DNA from: Pseudoxanthomonas koreensis
GTDB lineage: Bacteria > Pseudomonadota > Gammaproteobacteria > Xanthomonadales > Xanthomonadaceae
Assembly (NCBI RefSeq): GCF_010093225.1
Contig: NZ_PDWM01000018.1
Span: 1 to 58,375, forward strand
Length of the DNA: 58,375 nucleotides
Reading direction: 5' to 3'
Shown here: positions 40,980-48,431 of the stretch, in pieces
Numbering within the stretch: the stretch's first letter is position 1
How the letters are laid out: each line of letters opens with the position of its first letter
Notes under the pieces: model-generated
Told to the model about the DNA's origin: nothing
What the model saw: the letters and a program-made list of their open reading frames with translations, nothing else
Databases searched by the model: none
Position numbers and translations under genes: made by a program

Positions 40980-41012
40980 GAAAGGGGCGGCTTCGGCCGC
41001 CCCTTTCCGTTT
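40980..41012. terminator. Intrinsic terminator after mdh
   Basis: AAAGGGGCGGC-TTCG-GCCGCCCCTTT: a perfect 11-bp stem with a UUCG tetraloop, then CCGTTTG. The strongest terminator in the metabolic half; nearly symmetric, so able to act in both directions. Confidence 0.9.
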
Positions 41013-41116
41013 GCGGCATCGTCATGACCGATGGCACATGCGGCGATTCCGGCCCGGAAGCCGATGTTTTCCCGTGTTACGTTCGCCGCATCCTTCAACT
41101 GCGGTGGAGACGTGGC

Positions 41117-43609
41117 ATGCGCGTGAGTGGGCGGATCCTGGGAGTGTCGATGCTGGCTGGCAGCGCGTTCGCGCTGTCCGCGCAGGCGGCCGATGACGCG
41201 GGTTACCGCCAGCCGCCCGAGCCGCTGCTGGGCGTGCTGCGCGCACCACTCAACCCCTCGCCTTCGATCGACCCGACCGGCACCACCGCGCTGCTGGTGC
41301 GGCAATCGCTGTACCCGCCGGTCGAACGCGTCGCCGAGCCCTACCTGAAACTGGCCGGCGTGCGCGTGGAGCCGCGCAACCACAGCCGCCACGACCGCGC
41401 CAACGGCTACGGCATCCGCACCTGCCTGGACGGCTTCAGCCTGCTCGACCTGGCCAGCGGCCGCGAAACAGGGGTGGCGCTGCCAGCCGGCGCCTGTCCG
41501 GGCCTGCCGACATGGTCGCCGGACGGGCGCGGCTTCGCCTTCGACAACACCACCGATGCCGGGGTGGAACTGTGGGTCGGCGACGCCCGCGACGGCCGCG
41601 TGCGCCGGATCGAGGGCGTGCAGCTCAACACGCTCCTGGGCAGCGACGTGCAATGGCTGGGCGCCAGGCACGAGTTGCTGGTCAAGCTGGTCCCGGCCGA
41701 CCTCGGCCCGATGCCGCAGAAGGCCGCGGTGCCGCCCGGCCCGGAGATGAAGGAAGCCATCGGCGGCAAGGGCGAGAGCAGCACCTACGAGGCGCGCGAC
41801 ACGCTCTCCAGCCCGGAGGACGAGGCGCTGTTCGACCATTTCGCCACTGCGCAACTGGCCACGGTCGACGTGGCCTCGGGCAAGGTCGCCAGGGTCGGCC
41901 CGCCGGCGGTGTACGCCAGCGTCGCCGTCGCGCCCGACGGCCGCCACGTGCGCGTGCAGAAGCTCAAGCGCCCGTATTCCTACGTGACCACCTACAACCG
42001 CTTCGCCCACGACATGCTGGTGCTCGACCTGGCCGACGGCAGCAGCCGCGTGCTTGCCAGCCTGCCGGTGGCCGATCGGGTGCCGGTGCGCGGCGTGCCG
42101 ACCGGCCCGCGCAGCTACGGCTGGCGCGCCAACCAGCCGGCCACCCTGGTCTGGGCCGAGGCACTGGACGGCGGCGACTGGAAGACCGAGGTGCCGGCGC
42201 GCGACCGCCTGCTGACCCTGGCCGCGCCGTTTACCGGCAAGCCGAAGGAGTTCGCGCGCACGAAGCAGCGCTACGCCGGCCTGGCCTGGTTCGAGCGCGG
42301 CGGCGCCGCGCTGCTCAACGAATACGACGCCAACCGCAACTGGCGCACCACCACCCTGGTCGATGCCGACAAGGCCGGCGACAAGGGCCGCGTGCTGTGG
42401 GACCTGTCCACCGACGAGCTGTACGCCGATCCGGGTTCGCCGCGGTTCCACACCCTGGCCAACGGCGCGGCGGTGCTGCTGCAGCGGGATGGTGCGCTGT
42501 TCCTCTCCGGCGCCGGCGCCTCGCCGCAGGGCAATCGCCCGTTCCTCGACCGCTACGACCTGGCCAGCGGCACAAGCACGCGCCTGTTCCGCAGCGCACC
42601 GGATGCGCTGGAGTCGTTCGTCGACTTCGCTGGCGGCGATACCGCCCGGCTGCTGACCTGGCACCAGTCGCCGTCCGATCCGCCGAACCTGTTCCTGCGC
42701 ACGCTGGGCCAGGCGCAGGCCGATGCCGCCGCCGGCGAGGCCGCCTACGCCTCCACCCCGGTCACGGTGACCCGTTTCCCCGACCCGGCGCCGCTGGTGC
42801 GCGGGGTGAAGAAGCGCCTGGTGACCTACAAGCGCAAGGACGGCGTGGACCTGTCGTTCACCCTGTACACGCCGCCCGGCTACCAGGAAGGCACGCGCAT
42901 CCCCGCGATCCTGTACGCCTATCCGGCCGACTACGCCGACCCGTCCAAGGCCGGGCAGGTGAGCGGTTCGGAGCAGACCTTCACCCGCCTCACCGGCTAC
43001 CGGCTGATGCTGCTGGCCGGCTACGCGATCATCGACAACGCCTCGTTCCCGATCGTCGGCGATCCGAAGACCGCCTACGACACCTACCTGGAGCAGCTGG
43101 TCGCCGACGCGCAGGCGGCGGTGGACAAGGCGGTGGAGCTGGGCGTGGTCGACCGCGACCGGATCGGCGTCACCGGCCACAGCCACGGCGCGCTGATGAC
43201 CGCCAACCTGCTGGCCCATACCGACCTGTTCCGCGCCGGCGTGGCCTCCAGCGGCGGCTACAACAAGACCCTGACCCCGTTCGGCTTCCAGAACGAACGC
43301 CGCTCGTTCTGGGACGCGCGCGAGGTGTACGACCAGGCCTCCGCCTTCTTCCACGCCGACAGGATCAACGAGCCGCTGCTGATCGTGCACGGCAGCGACG
43401 ACGCCAACCCCGGCACCGAGCCGACCCAGTCGCCGCGCCTGTTCCAGGCGATCCGCGGCAACGGCGGCACCACCCGGCTGGTGATGCTGCCGTTCGAGCC
43501 GCACTGGTACGCCGCGCAGGAGTCCAACGAGCATTTCGTCGCCGAGATGCTGGCCTGGTTCGACCGTTACGTGAAGGAAGCGCCGGCGCAGCAGCCCGCT
43601 GCCCGCTGA
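41117..43609 (+). CDS. Exported prolyl-oligopeptidase-family (S9) peptidase
   Basis: Serine peptidase of 830 aa. Signal peptide 1-25 (cut after SAQA, before ADD), so periplasmic or secreted. The N-terminal two thirds should be a beta-propeller, the C-terminal third an alpha/beta hydrolase with Ser689 in GHSHG, Asp761/762 in GSDDANPG and His796 in EPHWY. Such DPP- or acylaminoacyl-type enzymes are numerous in Xanthomonadaceae and trim peptides from protein-rich food. Hairpin CGTGGTCC with GGACCACG (43618-43639) follows. Confidence 0.93.
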   Translation: MRVSGRILGVSMLAGSAFALSAQAADDAGYRQPPEPLLGVLRAPLNPSPSIDPTGTTALLVRQSLYPPVERVAEPYLKLAGVRVEPRNHSRHDRANGYGIRTCLDGFSLLDLASGRETGVALPAGACPGLPTWSPDGRGFAFDNTTDAGVELWVGDARDGRVRRIEGVQLNTLLGSDVQWLGARHELLVKLVPADLGPMPQKAAVPPGPEMKEAIGGKGESSTYEARDTLSSPEDEALFDHFATAQLATVDVASGKVARVGPPAVYASVAVAPDGRHVRVQKLKRPYSYVTTYNRFAHDMLVLDLADGSSRVLASLPVADRVPVRGVPTGPRSYGWRANQPATLVWAEALDGGDWKTEVPARDRLLTLAAPFTGKPKEFARTKQRYAGLAWFERGGAALLNEYDANRNWRTTTLVDADKAGDKGRVLWDLSTDELYADPGSPRFHTLANGAAVLLQRDGALFLSGAGASPQGNRPFLDRYDLASGTSTRLFRSAPDALESFVDFAGGDTARLLTWHQSPSDPPNLFLRTLGQAQADAAAGEAAYASTPVTVTRFPDPAPLVRGVKKRLVTYKRKDGVDLSFTLYTPPGYQEGTRIPAILYAYPADYADPSKAGQVSGSEQTFTRLTGYRLMLLAGYAIIDNASFPIVGDPKTAYDTYLEQLVADAQAAVDKAVELGVVDRDRIGVTGHSHGALMTANLLAHTDLFRAGVASSGGYNKTLTPFGFQNERRSFWDAREVYDQASAFFHADRINEPLLIVHGSDDANPGTEPTQSPRLFQAIRGNGGTTRLVMLPFEPHWYAAQESNEHFVAEMLAWFDRYVKEAPAQQPAAR

Positions 43610-43773
43610 GCCATCGCCGTGGTCCCGGCGCGGACCACGACGCCTTCCGCCGCGCCCGCATTGACGAGCCCGATCAACCTTTCGGGCGTGGGAATGCCGC
43701 TGGATCCGGTGTTTTCCCGGTCCGGCGGGCGGATTTTCGACCAAGGTCTTAACGCGGCCCGCCCGGCCCGGGT

Positions 43774-43799
43774 CTAGCCTTCAGGCTAGCTACCGGGAG
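43774..43799 (+). promoter_or_regulatory. Stem-loop next to the prpE ribosome site
   Basis: CTAGCC-TTCA-GGCTAG (43774-43789) ends a few bases before the ribosome site GGGAGGG. It could modulate prpE translation; no ligand or protein is suggested by the sequence. Confidence 0.35.
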
Positions 43800-43807
43800 G
43801 GCAGGCG

Positions 43808-45700
43808 ATGCGTTACGAAGACTTCCACCGGCGTTCGATCGAGGAGCCGGAAGCGTTCTGGGCCGAGGCCGCGCAGGCCATCGACTGGCACACCCCGCCG
43901 CAGCGCATCCTCGACTACGACAATCCGCCGTTCCGGCGCTGGTTCGTCGGCGGCACCACCAACCTGTGCCACAACGCGGTCGACCGCCACCTGGCCGAGC
44001 GTGGCGACCAGCTCGCCCTGGTCGGCTGGTCCAGCGAGACTGGCAGCGTGTGCGAGCTGACCTTCCGCCAGCTGCACCGCGAGGTGAACACCTTCGCCGC
44101 CGCGCTGCAGTCGCTGGGCGTGGACACCGGCGACCGGGTGGTGGTGTACATGCCGCACACCGTGGACGCGGCCATCGCCATGCTCGCCTGCGCGCGCATC
44201 GGCGCGGTGCACTCGGTGGTGTTCGGTGGCTTCGCCTCGCACAACCTGGCGCTGCGCATCGACGATGCGAAGCCGAAGGTGCTGGTCTGTGCCGACGCCG
44301 GCATGCGCGGCGGCAAGGTGATCCCGTTCAAGCCGATGGTGGACGAGGCGCTGGCGCTGTCGGCGCATCCGCCGGTGCACGTGCTGGTGGTCAACCGCGG
44401 CCTAGCGGGCGAGTTGCCGATGCAGCAGGGCCGCGACCTGGAGTACGGCCCGCTGCGCCAGGCCCATGCCGACGCCGAAGTGCCCGTGGCATGGCTGGAA
44501 GCCAACGCGCCCAGCTACATCCTCTACACCTCCGGCACCACCGGCAAGCCCAAGGGCGTGCAGCGCGACGTCGGCGGCTACGCGGTGGCACTGGCGCTGT
44601 CGATGTGGTCGATCTACGACATCCGCGCCGGCCAGGTGATGTTCTCCACCTCCGACATCGGCTGGGTGGTGGGCCATTCCTACAACGTGTATGGCCCGCT
44701 GATCGCCGGCGCCACCTCGATCCTCTACGAAGGCCTGCCGACGTCGCCCGACCCGGGCATCTGGTGGAAGATCTGCGAGCGCTACGGCGTGCGCACCATG
44801 TTCTCCTCGCCCACCGCGGTGCGCGTGCTGAAGAAGCAGGACCCGGAATGGCTGCGCCGGCACGACCTGTCGAAGCTGCAATACCTGTTCCTGGCCGGCG
44901 AACCGCTGGACGAGCCGACCGCCGACTGGATCGCCGGCGCGCTCGGCAAGACCGTGATCGACAACTACTGGCAGACCGAGACCGGCTGGCCGGTGCTGAC
45001 CCTGATGCCCGGGGTCGAGATGAAGCCGGTGAAGCTCGGCTCGCCGGGCCTGCCCGCACCGGGCTACCGCCTGCGCGTGATCGACGAGAACACCGGGCGC
45101 GACTGCGGCCCCGGCGAGAAGGGCGTGCTGGCGATCCAGCCGCCGCTGCCGCCGGGCTGCCTGACCACGGTGTGGGGCAACGACGAGCGCTTCATCGCCA
45201 GCTACTTCAGCCATTTCAAGGAGCTGCTGTACAGCTCGCTGGACTGGGCGATCCGCGACGAGGACGGCTACGCCTTCATCCTCGGCCGCACCGACGACGT
45301 GATCAACGTGGCCGGCCACCGCCTGGGCACGCGCGAGATCGAGGAATCGGTATCCAGCCATCCGGCCGTGGCCGAGGCGGCGGTGATCGGCGTGCACGAC
45401 GAACTGAAGGGGCAGGTGCCGGTGGTGTTCGCCACGCTCAAGCGCAGCGACGGCGATGCGGCCGAGTCCGCCGCGCAGATGATGCGCACCGTGACCGAGC
45501 AGCTCGGCGCGGTGGCGCGGCCGTCACGGGTGTACGTGGTCAACGCGCTGCCGAAGACGCGTTCGGGCAAGCTGCTGCGGCGTTCGCTGCAGGCGCTGGC
45601 CGAGCAGCGCGACCCGGGCGACCTGTCCACGCTGGACGATCCCAACGCGCTGGAGGAAGTGAAGCGCGCGCTGGAGCGGGGCGCGGACGCGGGCGGCTGA
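43808..45700 (+). CDS. prpE: Propionate-CoA ligase
   Basis: Activates propionate to propionyl-CoA by way of propionyl-AMP, feeding the methylcitrate cycle. 630 aa, ANL superfamily. ATP-binding P-loop YILYTSGTTGKPKGVQRD (about residues 237-254), NYWQTETGWP, and the acylation lysine K588 in KTRSGKLLRR. The run KGVQRDVGGYAVAL is the PrpE rather than the Acs version. prpB and prpC lie 4 kb downstream on the same strand, separated by a cassette-like insertion, a peptidase gene and a regulator. Confidence 0.93.
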   Translation: MRYEDFHRRSIEEPEAFWAEAAQAIDWHTPPQRILDYDNPPFRRWFVGGTTNLCHNAVDRHLAERGDQLALVGWSSETGSVCELTFRQLHREVNTFAAALQSLGVDTGDRVVVYMPHTVDAAIAMLACARIGAVHSVVFGGFASHNLALRIDDAKPKVLVCADAGMRGGKVIPFKPMVDEALALSAHPPVHVLVVNRGLAGELPMQQGRDLEYGPLRQAHADAEVPVAWLEANAPSYILYTSGTTGKPKGVQRDVGGYAVALALSMWSIYDIRAGQVMFSTSDIGWVVGHSYNVYGPLIAGATSILYEGLPTSPDPGIWWKICERYGVRTMFSSPTAVRVLKKQDPEWLRRHDLSKLQYLFLAGEPLDEPTADWIAGALGKTVIDNYWQTETGWPVLTLMPGVEMKPVKLGSPGLPAPGYRLRVIDENTGRDCGPGEKGVLAIQPPLPPGCLTTVWGNDERFIASYFSHFKELLYSSLDWAIRDEDGYAFILGRTDDVINVAGHRLGTREIEESVSSHPAVAEAAVIGVHDELKGQVPVVFATLKRSDGDAAESAAQMMRTVTEQLGAVARPSRVYVVNALPKTRSGKLLRRSLQALAEQRDPGDLSTLDDPNALEEVKRALERGADAGG

Positions 45701-45814
45701 GCGGGCCGGTGCAGAAGGACTTGGCAAGCCAGCAGGGGCCGGTGAAAAAACGGGTGATCCCATCGGGCGCGCACACCCGGATGCCTGTTGCCCTTCCGTA
45801 GCCGGTGCTGAGAG

Positions 45815-45857
45815 ATATCGGGGGCTGCAGACCGTCATAAAACATATCGGGGTCTGC
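45815..45857 (+). repeat. Two 14-bp direct repeats, 29 bp apart
   Basis: ATATCGGGGGCTGC at 45815 and ATATCGGGGTCTGC at 45844, one mismatch. Only two copies occur, so this is not a CRISPR. They lie in the gene-free part (45701-46024) of the accessory patch. Confidence 0.6.
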
Positions 45858-45871
45858 TCGCCGTCTTTCCC

Positions 45872-45926
45872 GGTTGCCAGCCAAGGTGTGGTCTTGGCTG
45901 CATCGGGGCAACCTCCTGATCGGAGG
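45872..45926. other. Nested inverted repeats, unknown element
   Basis: Outer arms GGTTGCC (45872-45878) and GGCAACC (45907-45913), inner arms AGCCAAG (45879-45885) and CTTGGCT (45893-45899) around GTGTGGT, with seven unpaired bases on one side. A second hairpin CCTCC-TGATC-GGAGG (45912-45926) overlaps the end. Could be a small RNA, a terminator pair or a worn mobile-element end. Confidence 0.5.
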
Positions 45927-45958
45927 GCGAATCTTTCAATTGACGCCTCTCACGGACC

Positions 45959-46011
45959 GCCCCAAACTCGGTGCTACACCCCCGCTGGGGGTCTACTGGT
46001 AGTTGGGGGGC
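45959..46011 (+). mobile_element. Candidate attC-like recombination site upstream of the small membrane protein
   Basis: About 53 nt with the plan of an integron attC: CCCCAAAC at the left and GTTGGGG (46002-46008) at the right can pair with one bulged A. Between them is an imperfect stem, GCTACACCCCC against GGGGGTCTACT with two C-C mismatches and a three-base tip. The right core departs from GTTRRRY in its last base. ATG of the next gene follows 16 bases after the core. Confidence 0.4.
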
Positions 46012-46024
46012 AAGAGGGGACACG

Positions 46025-46285
46025 ATGACGAGTTCAAACGTATCTCGGACTGAGACTTGGCGTGAGGTCCGGGAAAGAAAAATTAGGGGTTGGTTTGCCC
46101 TAATTTTTCTTGTTTCACTCCTGGCAAGCTTGGCCTGTAAGATCGTTCTGCCACGTCTTCTGGCTGGGCCCGACGATTTCTCTTACAACCCACCGTGGGT
46201 CGGCCTCATGTCATTGGCCTTCGGGCTTGTTGCGATATGCACAGTCCCGCTGGCTTGGCGTTGGGTTTATCGCCGTGGTCGCTAG
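46025..46285 (+). CDS. Small two-helix membrane protein, unknown
   Basis: 86 aa, not recognised. The N-terminus is charged (TETWREVRERKIRG). Helix 1 spans about residues 23-43 (WFALIFLVSLLASLACKIVL), helix 2 about 58-80 (VGLMSLAFGLVAICTVPLAW), and the tail RRGR is basic, so both ends are probably cytoplasmic. ATG 46025 has GAGGGG upstream. Its DNA is clearly more AT-rich than its neighbours and it is flanked by attC-like sites, so it looks like an acquired cassette gene. Confidence 0.65.
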   Translation: MTSSNVSRTETWREVRERKIRGWFALIFLVSLLASLACKIVLPRLLAGPDDFSYNPPWVGLMSLAFGLVAICTVPLAWRWVYRRGR

Positions 46286-46308
46286 GCCGGCATGGCTGGT
46301 GGCGTTGT

Positions 46309-46365
46309 GCCCTAGCCAGTCATTCAAGCCGACGCCGCTTTGCCGCGCGGCTTAATTCAGGGCTC
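46309..46365 (+). mobile_element. attC-like site (60-bp element type), worn core
   Basis: 57 nt closely resembling the attC of aadA-type cassettes as I remember it: CATTCAAGCCGACGCCGC, then a TTT tip, then GCGCGGCTTAATTCAGG. Arms AAGCCG and CGGCTT pair with a bulged A on one side, the asymmetry integrases use. Outer GCCCT (46309-46313) pairs with AGGGC (46359-46363). The right core GTTRRRY is lost where the DUF4259 start codon begins; the left core keeps CCCTAGC. Confidence 0.65.
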
Positions 46366-46836
46366 ATGAAAGCATTCATCGCTATCCTCGTCCTTCTTCT
46401 CTCATTCCCCGCGCAGGCGGGCACTTGGGGTGTTGGACAGTTCGACAACGACGAGGCTCTGGATCGTTCGTCCGATTGGGCTGAGGCTGAATCGACGTTG
46501 GTTGTTCAGCGCGCACTTGAGGCAATTAAAGGGTCGACGTACATCGAAGCACCCGAGGCTATGACCGCACTCGTTGCAGCAGAGGTAGTAGCGGCCGCGG
46601 CTGGCTATCCCAGCCCCGACCTGCCAGACGATCTGAACTCCTGGATTGCCCGCCAATCAGCGCTAGAACTCATCGCACTCATCCCCTCCGCAAAATCCGC
46701 AATCTCAAGAATCGTATCGCCGGAGGGTTCCGAACTGTATGAGTTGTGGGCTGACGCAGATCTTTCGGAGTGGCTTGTCGCGGTAGCTGAGCTGTCAGAT
46801 CGTCTGGCGGCGGCACCATCAAGCATAGAGCGGTGA
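46366..46836 (+). CDS. Exported DUF4259-family protein
   Basis: 156 aa. Residues 1-18 (MKAFIAILVLLLSFPAQA) are a clean signal peptide, and the mature part starts at once with GTWGVGQFDNDEALD, the hallmark of DUF4259, a family of unknown function normally found as cytoplasmic proteins starting MGTWG. The remainder is helical and acidic. The ATG directly abuts the attC-like site, as in cassette genes. AT-richer than the surroundings. Whether it is an immunity or stress protein cannot be said. Confidence 0.75.
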   Translation: MKAFIAILVLLLSFPAQAGTWGVGQFDNDEALDRSSDWAEAESTLVVQRALEAIKGSTYIEAPEAMTALVAAEVVAAAAGYPSPDLPDDLNSWIARQSALELIALIPSAKSAISRIVSPEGSELYELWADADLSEWLVAVAELSDRLAAAPSSIER

Positions 46837-46983
46837 ATTAGCACTCGAAGTGCAACAGCCCGCCTATCTCTTCAAGTTGTTCGATGGGTTCTTGTGGTCA
46901 TAGCGTTTTCTCGGCCGCCACTGGGTGTCTACGGAACCCTGGCCGGGCCAGCGCTGGGCACCGACGCGGTAAGCTGACCCGGC

Positions 46984-48342
46984 TCAGCGGTCGGCGTCGG
47001 GCACCGGTCGCGCGGGATCCAGGTCGTAGCGCAACGTCCACACTTGGTCGCGGCCTTCCGGGTCGCGGGCGAGGTGGAAACAGGCGGCGGCGTTGATCGC
47101 GATCCGGCAAGGCGCATCCGACGCTGCGCCGGTATCGGGAGCCGGCACGATGAACAGCCCGCTGGCATCGATGGTCCTGCGCGCGGGCGTGTCGGCCAGG
47201 TCGCCGATGTCGCGGATGCTGCCGCCTTGCCAGGCCAGCGGCTCGCGGAAGTTCACCAGCAGGTCGGCGCGCGCGGGTGGTTGCCCGGGGATCGCCAGCG
47301 TGCCGCCGATGATGCGCAGGTCGGCCCAGGTATCGCCGTTCTCCGGCAGGTCGCGATAGAGCGCGTGCGCGACGCCGGCGTGGCCGCCGCCGGCGATGCC
47401 GTCCAGCGCCGCCAGCAGGCCAAGGAAATACAGCTTGCGCAGTGCCTGCTTCTGCGGATCGCCTTCGATGCCGCCGGCTTCGATCAGGACCGTGCTGGTG
47501 CCCCACTGTGCGGTCAGGTCGCCGAACGCGCGCGGGTTGAAGGTCTCGTCCCAGCGCGCGATGTGGCCGGCGATGTGCGGCTCCAGGGCGATGCGGATCG
47601 TGGCGGCCACCTCGATCGCGCGGGCGCGGGCCGCGTCGACGCGGTTGGCGGCGTCGGCGGGCGGGGCGAGCAGGGCGATGGCGGTGCCGCGCCCTGAGTC
47701 GCCGACGCGGTGGCCGGGGTCCTGGTCGTGCAGGTTGAATCCGTACGCCGGGCGCACGCGGTCGTGCAGCGTCTTCAGCGCGCGCGCCTCGGGCGTGGCC
47801 AGCAGGCGTGCGTCGCGGTTGATGTCGATGCCTTGCGCGTTGCGCCGCTGGAAGCGCGCGGCGCCATCCGGATTGAGCATCGGCAGGACGTGCAGCGTGG
47901 TGTTCGCGCGCAGCCGCGCCGCCACGGGATGGTCCGGGTGCTGGCCAAGGAAGGCGAACAGGTCGGCCAGCGCCATCGTGCCGGTGCTCTCGTCGCCGTG
48001 CATCTGCGACCACAGCAGCACGCGGGTCTTGCCCGTGCCCCAGCGCAGGTGCCGGAGCGGGCGGCCCTCGACGCTGCGGCCGATGTCTTCGCTGCGGAAG
48101 CCGGCATCGCGGCCGAGCAAGGGCGTGGCGACCCGCCACCACTGGTCCGGGTCGAAGTCGCGCCGGTCCAGGCCGGGCACGCGCAGCCCGGGGTACAGCG
48201 CGTCGACCCCTGCCATCCATGCCGGGGGCGGCGGAACCGGCGTGGAGGCGGGGGCGGGCGCGCCCGCCGGTTCCTGCGCGAACGCGGGCGCGGCGCATGC
48301 GGCAAGCGCCAGGAGCAGGGCGGGCGCGGAGGGCTTGGCCAT
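46984..48342 (-). CDS. Exported M14-family zinc carboxypeptidase
   Basis: 452 aa from ATG 48342 (MAKPSAPALLLALAACAAP); the open frame upstream is not homologous. Signal peptide to about residue 22, then a Pro-rich spacer (27-40). Zinc ligands are His115 and Glu118 in SQMHGDEST and His205 in GFNLHDQD; the catalytic Glu is 288 in LIEAGG. All M14 essentials are present, so it should be an active periplasmic or secreted peptidase. It lies 89 bp after the HTH-citrate synthase gene on the same strand, but a shared role is not apparent. Confidence 0.9.
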   Translation of the reverse strand: MAKPSAPALLLALAACAAPAFAQEPAGAPAPASTPVPPPPAWMAGVDALYPGLRVPGLDRRDFDPDQWWRVATPLLGRDAGFRSEDIGRSVEGRPLRHLRWGTGKTRVLLWSQMHGDESTGTMALADLFAFLGQHPDHPVAARLRANTTLHVLPMLNPDGAARFQRRNAQGIDINRDARLLATPEARALKTLHDRVRPAYGFNLHDQDPGHRVGDSGRGTAIALLAPPADAANRVDAARARAIEVAATIRIALEPHIAGHIARWDETFNPRAFGDLTAQWGTSTVLIEAGGIEGDPQKQALRKLYFLGLLAALDGIAGGGHAGVAHALYRDLPENGDTWADLRIIGGTLAIPGQPPARADLLVNFREPLAWQGGSIRDIGDLADTPARRTIDASGLFIVPAPDTGAASDAPCRIAINAAACFHLARDPEGRDQVWTLRYDLDPARPVPDADR

Positions 48343-48431
48343 GGTCGTGCCAGGGCGGTTCGGGTGCAGGGCAGCGGGGTTCCCGCGCGCCGCGAAGTCA
48401 AAACGGCGGGGCGGGCGGGGCGCCTTTCCGG

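Noticed and set aside
45815-45857. Start of a CRISPR array
   Set aside because: Only two 14-bp copies, with a mismatch, and no cas gene.
45872-45913. Nested inverted repeat as a third attC site
   Set aside because: attC needs RYYYAAC at the left and GTTRRRY at the right. Here the outer arms read GGTTGCC...GGCAACC, the opposite polarity on both strands.
45835-46023. Small minus-strand ORF in the gene-free gap
   Set aside because: 62 codons over hairpins and the attC-like site, no ribosome site, no resemblance to a protein.
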